Origin: Serendipita indica DSM 11827 | Taxonomy: Eukaryota; Basidiomycota; Agaricomycetes; Sebacinales; Serendipitaceae | Length of the DNA stretch: 64,000 nt | NCBI GenBank assembly: GCA_910890315.1 | Contig: CAJVGD010000017.1 | Span: 310,001 to 374,000, forward strand | Direction: 5' to 3' | Part shown: positions 34,580 to 45,072 of the stretch, piece after piece | Layout: every line of letters begins with the position of its first letter | Numbering within the stretch: the stretch's first letter is position 1 | Made by a program: the position numbers and the translations under genes | The notes under the pieces: model-generated | Databases searched by the model: none | What the model saw: only the letters and a program-made list of their open reading frames with translations | Told to the model about the DNA's origin: nothing

Positions 34580-35477
34580 GAGATATCTTGGACCTCACCC
34601 CGTCTGATGAGTGCAACCACGACCACCAAACCTGGCAACAAATTCTGAATCATTGATGATATACTATAAAAGAGCAAGGAATGTCAATGGAGCAAGCAGA
34701 CAACAAGAATGTGCCGCCAAAACACCTGATCAGCTGGAGATGGACATTGAAAACGCGATTCAATGGATTTCCTACTCATATAATGATGTTTTGCTCCCAT
34801 TTCACTCCGATCCTGCGACACTCCTGTCCTGGCCAGACTCCAAGCGTCGTTGGCGGACCATCTGTTGCAGATAGCATGCTCAAATGACCAAAATTTATTT
34901 TTCAAGGTATAATTTCCCGAAATAATTAGACAAGAACATCACTGCTTTCCTCCGTCATCACCAACGGAATTGATACAACAAGATGGGTCTCGTAGGCATT
35001 CCATTTGTGTGCGCAGCTCTTCCTTCCGTTTCTTTGGACCTGTTCTCACATATGTCTTGTGCCCTACAACGTCCCCCGCAAGGCTATCGTTGATTTAAGT
35101 CTCAGCCAAGAAGTACATGGGCAAGGCGAAGTTGAGGATAGTAATTCTAGGTCAATTGGCCCATGTGGTTAGAGCGCTGTGCGCGCGGCTCAAATGAGCC
35201 GCCCCGCGGACAGGGTTCAAATCCGCGACCTCCATAAAACCAAGATTCGGCTTGGGGATAAATGGACTCTAAAAAGAGCAAGTAAAATATACTCGTCTAA
35301 TGAGATATCTTGGGGAGGTGCCACATTTTTGTTGTTTGGCGCCATATTCTCACTTTTGCCACGGTCAACGGCGCGTCCTTCAAGATTTTTTGAGAAATTG
35401 GCTCACATGGCCGAGCTACTTGGCTTTTATTGAAGTTTCACATCATCCACCCCGCCGATTCTACCCCCACCATGACT
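34580..35477 (+). repeat. Interspersed repeat, copy A (0.9 kb, non-coding, tRNA-like core)
   Basis: It matches 41838-42737 over its full length in the same orientation. The first 350 bases differ at many sites, while the part from about 35000 to 35350 is almost identical. There is no convincing ORF. The core at 35157-35232 resembles part of a tRNA gene. This makes a SINE-like or Pol III-derived repeat family likely, though 0.9 kb is long for a SINE. Neither terminal inverted repeats nor a clear target-site duplication could be found by eye. Confidence 0.75.
35157..35232 (+). promoter_or_regulatory. tRNA-like core of repeat copy A
   Basis: The segment has TGGTTAGAGCGC, like the end of a tRNA D-arm. 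A perfect 7-bp hairpin follows (GCGGCTC, loop AAAT, GAGCCGC; 35185-35202), then GGTTCAAATCC (35214-35224), a good B-box. Acceptor stem and D stem do not pair well, so it is not called a functional tRNA. Confidence 0.5.
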
Positions 35478-35496
35478 TGTCACTTCGCTAATCTCC

Positions 35497-36417
35497 TCAA
35501 AAGTCACGAATTTCCTTGAGTCTCTTTATCCAGAAGTACCCATCCTCGACTCTGATCGAGCGCGAACTGGAGTCCATCTGTTGGACCAACTGAGGACCTG
35601 CGATGAAGATCCAGGCCGCGGCCATTGCGACCTCGCGGTCGAGTTCTGGTCTGGGTATAAATTGATAAAGAGTGGGGTCTCCCCTTTGGTGCCCTCCTTT
35701 CCTCCACTCTCGGGTATACACAACTCGGTACATGCTGCCATTTGCAAAGTCGTCGAGACGGACACCATCCCTCGTTAGACGGGCAAGGTATGCGATAAAA
35801 TTGGCATTCTCCCGGATGGCTACAGGTGTGATGAGCATAATAGGTATACAAACACGAGACATGACCTACCCTGGAATTCATCGGCTACAACGGATCCAAA
35901 TATAGGAAGGTCTTGCCATAATTGATATGTCCGATTCCATCCTTCGAGGAAAACTTCGTGGCGTTTTTCCAACCATCTGATGCAGAGCAATGACGACCGA
36001 GGAAAGACGATCCTGTGCGGGATGATTATAGGGAATACTGCTTGCCCATCCGAGAATAGTTCCCCATATAAACCATAGATAGCCTTCTGGTGTATAGTCC
36101 ACATCATCATCAGCCCGATCCTCTGGTAGGCAGTTATTCGGGTATAGGCTGTCTATGCGTTGTGCGACGTCTTACGGTGTGACAGTAGAGTTTCGCTTGA
36201 TCACTTCATTGAGGAGATAATAAATTGCTTTCTGTCCAATCGGATGCTCGTCCTCTTCCCATTTGAAGTCTGAGTCTGGTAAAGAGTCGTCTGGTTGGAA
36301 GATATCAATGTGCTTGTAAGGGGTTTCGTATTCCTGGGAGGTCAAATTTGCTTGTGATTCTGCCACTGTGGTCTGAAGTTGCCTGAGGATATGGCGGGGA
36401 TCAAGAGATGCTCCCAC
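35497..36417 (-). CDS. DUF3632-like hypothetical protein
   Basis: At least three minus-strand exons: HILRQLQTTVAESQANLTSQ with IDIFQPDDSLPDSDFKWEED; GYLWFIWGTILGWASSIPYN with PAQDRLSSVVIALHQMV; and FIAYLARLTRDGVRLDDFAN with AMAAAWIFIAGPQLVQQMDS, ending LKEIRDF. The pattern of W-W-I-L, then HPAQDRLVxxI, then an AAxWIxxAG segment resembles the fungal DUF3632 family of unknown function. No ATG is found in frame at the 5' end of the first readable exon, so the start is unresolved and another small exon upstream is likely. It sits between GH17-like genes 2 and 3 on the opposite strand. Confidence 0.6.
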
Positions 36418-36784
36418 CCTGTTTCTCCATTCTGTCGGCTTCTATTCGTGAGTCTTTACTTCTAGTACTCTTTCCTGACTCTTCCTCACAAAATGCCATT
36501 CATCCGACCTCTTCTATTGGACTCAGTGTTGCCTGCTGACCGCGTGTATTCTTATAGTAACCAATGATTGGGATGTTTTCTCCTTTTTTAGATAATCGAC
36601 GCTGTTGTTCTGCTGTTCGGTGGTTCAAAGTGGCCGTGACGGACCTTTTAGCTTGTTCACTACGCTGCCCAATTGAAAACACGAGGCAACTAGGGGGCAC
36701 GTACACGTCTAATGTTGTACATCGTCTACGCTCTCCTTGGACTCGTCCATCTCACAGATTTCGATTCCATCCTACGCTCAGCAC
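36418..36784. other. Intergenic between DUF3632-like gene and GH17-like gene 3
   Basis: This should hold the promoters of both divergent genes. No strong motif was seen. A 68-codon minus-strand frame (36500-36706) has no recognisable domain. Confidence 0.4.
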
Positions 36785-38176
36785 ATGAAACCCATTTTAT
36801 CCCTTTTGGCAGTCGCGTCGGGCTTGTTTGTCCACGCGAATGCATCCCCGCTTGGATCCCAAGTCGTCTTGGGCAACGCCAATGGCACAGACCCGTACGT
36901 GCAAACGAAATAACATGCCAAACGCTATTCTCAGCTTGTCCAAAGCTGTTTCCCATCGCTGGCATACAAGCCTCGGGACCCGAAGAGTGGCCCTCCCAAC
37001 AAGAAACTCGAGGAGCATTGGTGTTCACAGGAAAGTGAAAACGGGTTCTTTGGATTCACCTATGCGTGCGTCGAATTTCATGGAAGTTGATGTCTCACTC
37101 ATCTCGTGGACAGAACATGGGGTTGCCCCTCGTTGACTCAGATGCAATCCGACTTTGGTCGAATGAGAAACCAGTTCAAGGCGCGCTATGTCCGAATGTA
37201 CGGGTGGTGCGAAGACGGCGACTTTTTGACGCGAATCACAAATGCCGCATTCTCTCAAGGTGTCGGATTGCATGGGACCATCTGGTTCGGTATGTTTCGA
37301 CTTTATATCCAGGCTTCCTACTCACGGGTTTAGGCTTTGATGGAGGAGACGCGTGGAAGAAGAGACGCGACCAATTCTTTGCTCTCTTCAAGTCGAATCC
37401 TCTCGCAGCGTACACTTTTAGGACGCTCGATGTTGGTTCAGAGCCGTTGTTTGATTGGGTGAGTGGGAAGGGCTGTCAAATAGCTTTCTTGCCGACCATC
37501 GATGCCTGCAGGTCTTGCCTCCCAAAGCTCTGGCACTAGAAATTCTGTATGTCACTTCCCATTCCTCACCTCTACTAACATGAATTCAGTTCTGTCAAAA
37601 AGACGCTCGCTCCATATGGTATCAAGGTCTCAATCTCGGAAATGCAATACGGCTATAGCGTCCAAGGCGACTCCCAAATGGTCTTGGACGCCGAAGACGT
37701 CGTTCATGCTCGTGAGTGTAACTCTAGATCACGAATACACCGTGGCTCACACTTCTGGCCAGACCAGCTCCAGTTCTTTGACAAAGACGCGACAACTGGA
37801 GACAAGGCCCTTCCCTCTATCCTAAGCTCAACCAACTGGTTCGTCTCAAAGACCAATAAAACGAGGAAGATTATCTATAGTCAGACTGTACGTCGACCAC
37901 CTGAACGTTTCGTCCGGCTAACGCCAGGGTTAGGGATGGCCCACAAACACAAAGGTGTGGAAACCAAACTCGCCAAAAGCTGTGGCTTCCGTGCAGTCTG
38001 CAAAGGGGTTCTATCAAGTATTGGATAGCTCATGTGAGCAGTTTAAGAAGATTACCCCCTTGGGTGGCGTCGGCTGGTTCTGGCACATCTGGAAAGATGA
38101 CATGTTGGACGGCTGGGGGTTGATTGATTGGAATGGAAACCCCAAATGGAACTTTGCGCCGAGGACGAGCTGCTAA
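36785..38176 (+). CDS. GH17-like glucanase, paralogue 3
   Basis: Third member of the array. Signal peptide MKPILSLLAVASGLFVHANA. Blocks are ENGFFGFTYATWGCPSLTQM, RMRNQFKARYVRMYGWCEDG, GLHGTIWFGFDGGDAWKKRR, FRTLDVGSEPLFDWV, KVSISEMQYGYSVQGDSQMV, IIYSQT, and, after an intron at about 37889-37934, GWPTNTKVW. The end is GVGWFWHIWKDDMLDGWG followed by GNPKWNFAPRTSC. Like its paralogues it has glutamine before TGWP. It is separated from paralogue 2 by the repeat and the DUF3632-like gene, and is convergent with EAF6 (about 96 bp). Confidence 0.82.
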
Positions 38177-38272
38177 AGGTGGTTCCATCTACAAACCAAA
38201 GTGTTGTATCGAAGCTAGTGTGAATGATTAATGAAGACAGTACATGTACACATGCAAAACTATTGCAAGATG

Positions 38273-39071
38273 CTAGTCCTCGACAAACTTTCGTCTCTTC
38301 TTTGGCATCTCTTCGTCACTGATGGTGCTTTGCCGCATGCTGGCTCTCTTTTTTCTTTGATACGCACGATCTCGGTCCCTTTTTGTCTGAATTCGATTAG
38401 TAAATGAGTACGAATCCTGGCGAGTCCTTACCTGGGCTTCCTGGGTTCGAGTTGCCGGCGTGAGCGTAACGGTTGTGATCCCTGCAGCATTTGTGACATG
38501 TGTAGCTGCTATCCCATCTTCCAGCGAAGACGAATCTTCCGCCATGTCCAAGCTCTTTGCCAAACGTCAGAGCGCATACAAAGTCGAGTAAACCTTGCTC
38601 ACTTTGCGGTACGTAATACTACTTTGCGAGAATACCCTGTCAATCTCCGCTACATCGACGCGTTTCCGGTTCGTTGACGCGCTCTTCAAATAGTTCTCAA
38701 AGCCATGAATAATATTCCCGCCCGTGCCCGCCGTCTCGGCGATATATTGGCCTTCTGCATTGAATATCTGCGTCTCTACTTGGACCTAGAACGCCTTCAT
38801 TAGACCTCGCATTTCCACAAACGTCTTTCCACGGAGACAGGCGCACCAACTGCTTGTCCAATTGCTTTCTGCGTTGAATTGCCTGTATCAGGTCCTTCTT
38901 TGCATTTTCATACGACGTTTTAGGGTCACTCAGATCCACGCCTGTCGTCGCAGCCACTGCGCTGGTCGTTGCTTCGGAATTTGCAGCTGGTGCAGTGGAT
39001 CCTGATGCGGTAGTAGCTTTCTTGGTGGCTGTATTCGCGCTCGTGGTCGTTGTTGAAGATGCCGACGCCAT
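38273..39071 (-). CDS. EAF6: EAF6, NuA4 histone acetyltransferase subunit
   Basis: Small subunit shared by NuA4-type and related acetyltransferase complexes. The N-terminus is a Ser/Thr/Ala-rich tail (MASASSTTTTSANTATKK). The EAF6 domain follows: SYENAKKDLIQAIQRRKQLD KQL as a coiled coil, then after introns VQVETQIFNAEGQYIAE and GGNIIHGFENYLKSA. A later RVFSQSSITY segment fits the family. The C-terminus is basic (KRDRDRAYQRKKR, PKKRRKFVED) and may be a nuclear signal. The start is the ATG at 39071. The gene is followed upstream on the same strand by RNA1. Confidence 0.85.
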
Positions 39072-39220
39072 GGTCAGGAGCGGGCAGGGCAAGCTTCGTG
39101 CACCACTTTCAGCCACTGTCACCACCCAGTCTCACAGAAAACTAGAGCAAGGAAGCGCCATACAGACTTGTTTCAAATTCTAGTGCACAAAACGGTCCAC
39201 TATCCGTGCGAGGGTGAGTC

Positions 39221-40610
39221 TTATATGCTGGTCTTGCCGAGAGCCTCTGCGAGCTCGTCGACAGACGCGTCTTTGGCACCCTCTTTGAGCTTTTCGCGAA
39301 GCGTCTGCTCATCTTCACCAACCTCGTCTAGCAGCCGTTCTTCTGCCTCTTCTTCTTCTTCCTCCTCTTCTGGCTCCTCCATCTCTTCCAATTCGTCCAA
39401 TGCGTCGCTATGCCCATGAGCGTCCAAGGCGTCCATGACCTCTTGAACTGCTTTGCCCTCGGCCTTGGCAATGTTCCCGTTGAGCGACAGGCTGGTGATA
39501 TTGGCGCCGTGATCCAGAATGGCTTGTGCCAACACCATCATTGCCTTTTCTCCAATCTCCGAAAACTGTAGTTGCAACGAAGTAAGTTTAGGAGAAGTAC
39601 CCGTCTTTAGAACATTGAAGATGGCCGTTGCCCCCGCATTGGTCAAGTAACTCTCGGAGAGATTGAGAATAGTGAGCTGTGGCCAACAAGGGAGAGCTCG
39701 AGCGATCGCAGCGCATCCTTGTTTGTTGATGGTGTTATCGGCCAGGTCGAGGTATTGGAGGTCAGGACAGGCGCTGAGACCAGCAATAAGAGGTGGGAAC
39801 CCAGCTTCGAAGATGCCATTTTGGTATAATCGGACCTCTTGAAGTCCTCCATGGGCGGCAAACGTCTTACCCCATGCGGCCATGCTCTCCATCTGCATCC
39901 GATTTCGACCACAGTGGAACACACGGAGGTTGGATTTGAACGGCTCGTTGTTCTGCATTGTCGCTTGGTTGTCGAGCGGATTGACGCTACCCATCATCCG
40001 TGCGCCCATTGCTGTTCGGGCTGCCGCCCGTCTCGCGTTCTTGGCATTTGCCTCTAGTGCCTCTGCAATAATTGTACTTCCTTCCGGTCCGAGGCCATTG
40101 TTCGAAAGTTTGAGAATCGTAAAGTGGGTGTTCTGGGAGAGAAAGGGGACCAGAGAGGGCGCACATCGAGGACCGTATGCATTGTCGGAAAGATCAACCT
40201 CTCGTATTGATGTACTGTGAATTAGTGCGTCGGTCAAGGCACCGATAGCCGTCGGGATTTCGTCGATGAGCCGACCAGTGAAGATGTCTGCATAATCTGC
40301 CACCTGATAGAGCCATTAGATTACATCAGAATCGATAAATCTGACAAAGTGGATCTCACCCTAAGATGCTTCAAGTCTTTGATGACCTCAGCCAACGCCT
40401 GGCAAGCCGGAGCGCCTAGGGTGTTTCCTGTAGAAAACGTCTTAGATCGTCACGTCTAAAGTTACAAGTACTCAAATCAAGCTCACCTCCGATGTGGATT
40501 TCCTCGACCTCTGGCATACTTCGCAGCTCTTTAAGATGCGGCTCGATATCCTCCTTGGTGGTGAGTTTGAGACCCTTCCCTTGCAACGAAAAAACTTTCT
40601 TCGAGCTCAT
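39221..40610 (-). CDS. RNA1: RNA1, Ran GTPase-activating protein (RanGAP)
   Basis: Stimulates GTP hydrolysis by Ran on the cytosolic side and so powers nuclear transport. The first exon is MSSKKVFSLQGKGLKLTTKE with EVEEIHIGGELDLSTCNF. A small middle exon leads to the large exon (to 39221) starting VADYADIFTGRLIDEIP. That exon holds leucine-rich repeats (SIREVDLSDNAYGP, FTILKLSNNGLGPEG, LRVFHCGRNRMQ, LQYLDLADNTINKQG, LTILNLSESYLTNAG) and the acidic tail (EELEEMEEPEEEEEEEE type, about residues 310-330 of the large exon). The order of LRRs followed by an acidic tail is typical of yeast and fungal RanGAP. The protein looks complete. Confidence 0.93.
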
Positions 40611-40807
40611 AATTACGATGGATCGATATCCTCTGGTCCTTGGAAAATATGGTAGGCGTCAAAATCCGTTGTGGCGAGTCGGCTGCAACAACAGTCCAAA
40701 TGAAGCAAGTTCAAAAACAGAATTAGAATCATCCTTAATTGAGCCTCCAAACCCCACGGAATGAACGTCGTGTCTGAGAATAATATTGCAAGACCAAAGT
40801 TACATAT

Positions 40808-41808
40808 CTACTCAATGTTTGCCGCTTTTCCGCCCTAGAGAGATTAGTGAGATCGTTTCGTATCGTTTCCATAAGCAGACATACCACCAGCAAACCAACT
40901 AACGCAGAGAATCAGCAATCGAGCCAGAAGTGAGAAGAGAAAGACGTACTGATGAGACCAAACAGACCCATGATGGACGCAAACACTTCAACAACGAGAA
41001 TGCGTACGAAAAGTGTCGGGTCGGCGGCATCCGCAATCGCAGCCGTCGAACCGGTCATCCCAACAGCAATGCCGCAGAATAGGTTGCATAAGCCGACCGT
41101 TAAACCACCCCAGAACAGAGCGAATCCTAATTCAATTTGCTAAGTTGGTCATTCGCGACGGAAAGGGGTGTCTCTGACCAGTAAAGTAGTTGGAAGGAGT
41201 ATACAGCTTGGCCTCTGGAACGCTCTCGACTTTTTGCACAAAGACGATAGCCATAATCTAATGTAAAGTTTAGGAGCGCGTTTCACTGTGGGAACTGATA
41301 CGTACAACTCCGTAAATTGCCACGACTTCACAGAAGACGATGCTATGTGGTGGCTTAGCGAGCCCGCATAGATGAGGTTAGTTGAATATGATCACACCTG
41401 ATCAAGTTCTTGGTCCGTATGCGCGGTGCACGTACACCACCTCCCAGTATCGACGCTCCCGTCAGGAAGATACCCCTGTGACGAGAAAACAACGAGTGAG
41501 TACCAGAGCTTGTTGTATTTATTGGACTGTTCTGACCATCCGGCGCCCAAAACACTGAGGCCTAAGCAAAGGCCAATACCGACTGAAGCCCAGGCGTAGG
41601 GACTCGTCTCTTCGAGAAAAGCGCCAACATTGAATGTTTCTCCTTTTCCTATTGAGAGCATTGTAAGTCAGCAATGGGTTCTTTTAGCATTTTGCCTGTT
41701 CTGTAATCGCAACAGCAGTACACACGCACCAGTGAGCAAGAGATAGAGCCCAACAGACACAGCTGTTGCAGTCGTGAGTCCCAGAGTGGCATACGAGCCG
41801 TAACCCAT
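40808..41808 (-). CDS. VMA16: VMA16, V-ATPase c'' proteolipid subunit
   Basis: Rotor-ring subunit of the vacuolar H+-ATPase. The exons give [72 protein letters not shown] (with the proton-carrying glutamate), [76 protein letters not shown], and two tiny final exons ending GGKAANIE. At least seven introns, one exon being only about 15 nt. The ATG at 41808 is the last possible start. Repeat copy B ends its similarity about 30 bp upstream of it, so promoter and 5' leader must lie in the repeat. Confidence 0.92.
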
Positions 41809-41837
41809 GGCTTGTCGGTTGACGTTGGGTTCAAGTT

Positions 41838-42737
41838 GAGATACCTTGGACCTCGCCCCGTCTGCTGAGTGCAACCATCGGCAGCAAAACCTGGCAACAA
41901 ATTCTGAATCATTTATGATATACTATACAAGAGCAAAGAATATGAATGGAGCCAGCGGACAGCATGAGCGTCCTGCGAAACCATCTGATCAGCCGGAGAT
42001 GGGGCTTGAACACACAACCGATGGATTCCTTACTCATATAATGATGTTTTCGCTCGTTTCACTCCGATTTTCCGACATTCCTGTCCTGGCCACGGCTCCA
42101 AGCGTCCTTCGTGGACCATCTGTTGCGGATTACGTTCTCAAAATGACCAAAAATCATCTTTCAGGGTGTCTTTTGCAGAAAGATTTAGACGAGAGCATCA
42201 CTGCTGTTCTCTGTCATCACCAACGGAACTGATGCAATAAGAAGGGTCTCGTAGGCGACTCATTTGTGTGCGCAACTCTTCCTTCCGTTTCTTTAAACCT
42301 GTTCTCACATATGTCTTGTGTCCTACAACGTCCCCCGCAAGGCTATCGTGGATTTAAGTCTCAGCCAACAGGTACATGGGCAAGGCGAAGTTGAGGATAG
42401 TAATCCTAGGTCAATTGGCCCATGTGGTTAGAGCGCTGTGCGCGCGGCTCAAATGAGCCGCCCCGCGGACAGGGTTCAAATCCGCGACCTCCATAAAACC
42501 AAGATTCGGCTTGGGGATAAATGGACTCTAAAAGAGCAAGTAAAATATACTCGTCTAATGAGATATCTTGGGGAGGTGCCACATTTTTGTTGTTTGACGC
42601 CATATTATTCTCACTTTTGCCACGGTCAACGGCGCGTCCTTCAAGGTTTTGGGAATTGAACCCACATGGCTGAGATACTTGGCTTTTATTGAAGTTTCAC
42701 ATCATCCACTTCCGCCGTTTCTACTCCCACCATGACA
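41838..42737 (+). repeat. Interspersed repeat, copy B (0.9 kb, non-coding, tRNA-like core)
   Basis: Second copy of the repeat at 34580-35477, same orientation. Its first bases (GAGATACCTTGGACCTCGCC) lie 30 bp from the VMA16 start codon, head to head with that gene. The end lies about 200 bp from the 3' end of IWR1. It therefore fills nearly the whole VMA16 upstream region. Confidence 0.75.
42416..42491 (+). promoter_or_regulatory. tRNA-like core of repeat copy B
   Basis: Identical by eye to 35157-35232 in copy A, with the same hairpin (42444-42461) and the B-box GGTTCAAATCC at 42473-42483. The core is much better conserved than the 5' part of the repeat. Confidence 0.5.
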
Positions 42738-42934
42738 TTGTTTCTCTAACAAGTGGACCCGAGCGTCTGTGCCTCTTCAACCCGATGTATCACCTGGTTT
42801 AGGTGATGCAATTATCGTGATTGTGTAACGTTACAAGCTTAAAATGGCGCCGATGATCAAGGTCTAGCAGATTTAGACGTGTATGATACATCGCATGTAT
42901 ATATTGAATGCATGCATTATCGTATAGTGTACCT

Positions 42935-44815
42935 TCAACGCCAACGTGTGTCATCATCATAGTCTTCCTCTTCCTCTGAATCGTCCCTATCATTGTAGAA
43001 CTCATCCGAGTCTGTAAGGCGAGCACATCAGCCACCGAGATTCGGACAAGAGCTGAAGATCGTACCTTCATCCTCATCTGAGTAGTCATCTTCCTCATCC
43101 GGGTAGTCGTTGCGATAAAATTCTTCCGCTATGACGAGCGTCAGAGATATTCAGCGTGTCACTTGAACCAAACATACCATTGGAGTCCTCGTCGTCTGAG
43201 CCCTCAGAGTAGTCCTCGAAATCGTCAGAGTCTTCGTCCTGCAGAAACTCCCGAGGCAAAGAAACTCTAAGAGATCGATTAGATCATGACAAAGCCCCGT
43301 CAAGTATACACACAAAGTTCCATAGTTCCCCAGGTTGTTCCAGTCGCTGGCAGTTGGTTCATGATTACCCTTGAAGTAGACATCATAGACATAATCTTCT
43401 TCATCTGTTTCTGAATCGCCTTCTTCCTTGGATTTGCCCTTCTCGGTTGTTCTTTCCTTTGGACCTCTCATTTCGCTTCGTCTGGGCTCTTCTATGCGAG
43501 GCGTACTGGAGATGTTACTCTCTGTGGCACATGAGTCGATGTTGGGTTAACGGCTAAAGTAAACTCACGCTTGAGATAATCCTGGAGCATCGGCATAAAC
43601 GCCGCTAGCTCTTCCTCTTCCTCTCGAGCCCTTCTTTCGTTTTCGCTCTCTTCATCGCTTACACTTTTCACAGGAACGGCATCAAAGTAGACAACCCTAT
43701 CTTTTGCTTGTATAGGCGGTTGAGGTATGATTGCGTCGGCCCTTGCGGTTGCTTCTCGAGCCAAGGTCCCTCCAACTTGCGTCGTAGAGTCGGTTTTGAC
43801 TCTCTTTTTCGGATATTTATCCTCAGACTCGTCGTAGGCTGGCTGTACGATTCCGGGAGTGGACTCTACTGGCCTAAGAAGTCTTGTTAGAGAGAATTAT
43901 GTCAATCGGGAGGAGTATGCATACAACTGTGGTCGGGATTGAAGTACGACGGTATACTTGCGTGGTGGCTTGACACCGCTAGTGGTTGCGGTCGGGCTAA
44001 GAAGACCAGATGTATTGGGAGAGGCAGATACTGGTTGAGACTTTTCTATCACTGGCGAATCTAGAGGGCTTCCACCCCCGCAGCTGCTGCGAGAGCTTTC
44101 CTGCCCTCCTTGGTCTTGGCTAGTACACGTTCCTTTGCAAGATCAGCAGGGACCTGCGGTAGTAAACCGACGTACGTTGAAATCTCTCCTCCACGCCTCG
44201 TTATCCCACGTCGCCTTTTCAACAGTCTCGGCCAGCTGGAAGAAACCACGGGCTGGGGCTAATCTTTTCCGCTTTCTAGCGCGCATACTGTTGCTTTGCG
44301 TCAAGCCAGATCTACCTCCTCGCTCATCTAGGTCATCCTCGAGCCCAGATGTTCCATCCTTGTTCAAGTCAGAGTCCGACGGGTGGCGTGACGCGCCACC
44401 AGCGTTTTCGAGAACTATCCATCCCGTACTTAGTCGAGCAGTTGGACGATCCAGACGAGAGAGTAAACGTACGCAGTCCATCAAGCGGCTCTTGATTTCT
44501 CTTTCTCTTCAGCAGCACGATCTGTGCTGGGGAACTTCTACCGGCATCGCTATCTTTGTTCAGGCTCATGTTGGCCAACGACTTCATGATACTGGGTGTA
44601 GGTCTCTGAATCCGCCTCGATATACTGTTTAGACTGGTCGTTGAATCGCCGGCACCGACATCGTTGTTGCCCAAGCCTCCAACGCCGGACCCATGTATAC
44701 GTGCCCGCCCTATACTCGATTTTGATATCTTCCTACGCACTGGATGTGTCTCCCCGGGTACTGGGACACGGACGGGAGTCCCGGTTGAAGTTGCCGCTGG
44801 CTGGACCGTCGACAT
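42935..44815 (-). CDS. IWR1: IWR1, RNA polymerase II nuclear import factor
   Basis: Iwr1 binds assembled RNA polymerase II and brings it into the nucleus. The first exon reads MSTVQPAATSTGTPVRVPVP and ends IVLLKRKRNQEPLDGL, the family N-terminal signature. Further exons give LSTGWIVLENAGGA, RDFN, VPADLAKERVLAKTKEGRKA, DRVVYFDAVPVKS and LAAFMPMLQDYLK. The Iwr1 domain has DYVYDVYFKGNHEP, then acidic DEDSDDFEDYSEGSDDEDSN with AEEFYRNDYPDEEDDY. The acidic DSNAExxxxNDYPDEE block is diagnostic. The protein is longer than yeast Iwr1 because of a polar middle part. About seven introns. Confidence 0.87.
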
Positions 44816-45072
44816 CTAGCTTGGGCCACAATTTGAGTATCTCAAAGTGTAACCGGGTAATACTAGATTTACTTCGAGTTGGTTGGTAGTGTAGACTTGA
44901 CGCGGCCACAACCACGACCAGGCTGGTCGGGAACAAGACGTTAGCCACAACAAGCACCCGCAACCTCAGATACAGACACAAAGAACAGAAAGCGAATCTA
45001 ATCTACATTATTATCTAGAACGAGTTATGATACATGGATAGCAATGTCGGCCCATGGTACCTATATAGTCTA

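Noticed and set aside
35157-35232. Candidate tRNA gene
   Set aside because: B-box and D-arm-like piece are good, but acceptor, D and T stems do not pair and the anticodon arm has an unusual hairpin. Its occurrence inside a repeat favours a tRNA-derived element.
36500-36706. Minus-strand frame of 68 codons (ATLNHRTAEQQRRLSKKGEN) upstream of GH17-like gene 3
   Set aside because: No start context, no neighbours and no recognised domain; could not be tied to any transposon.
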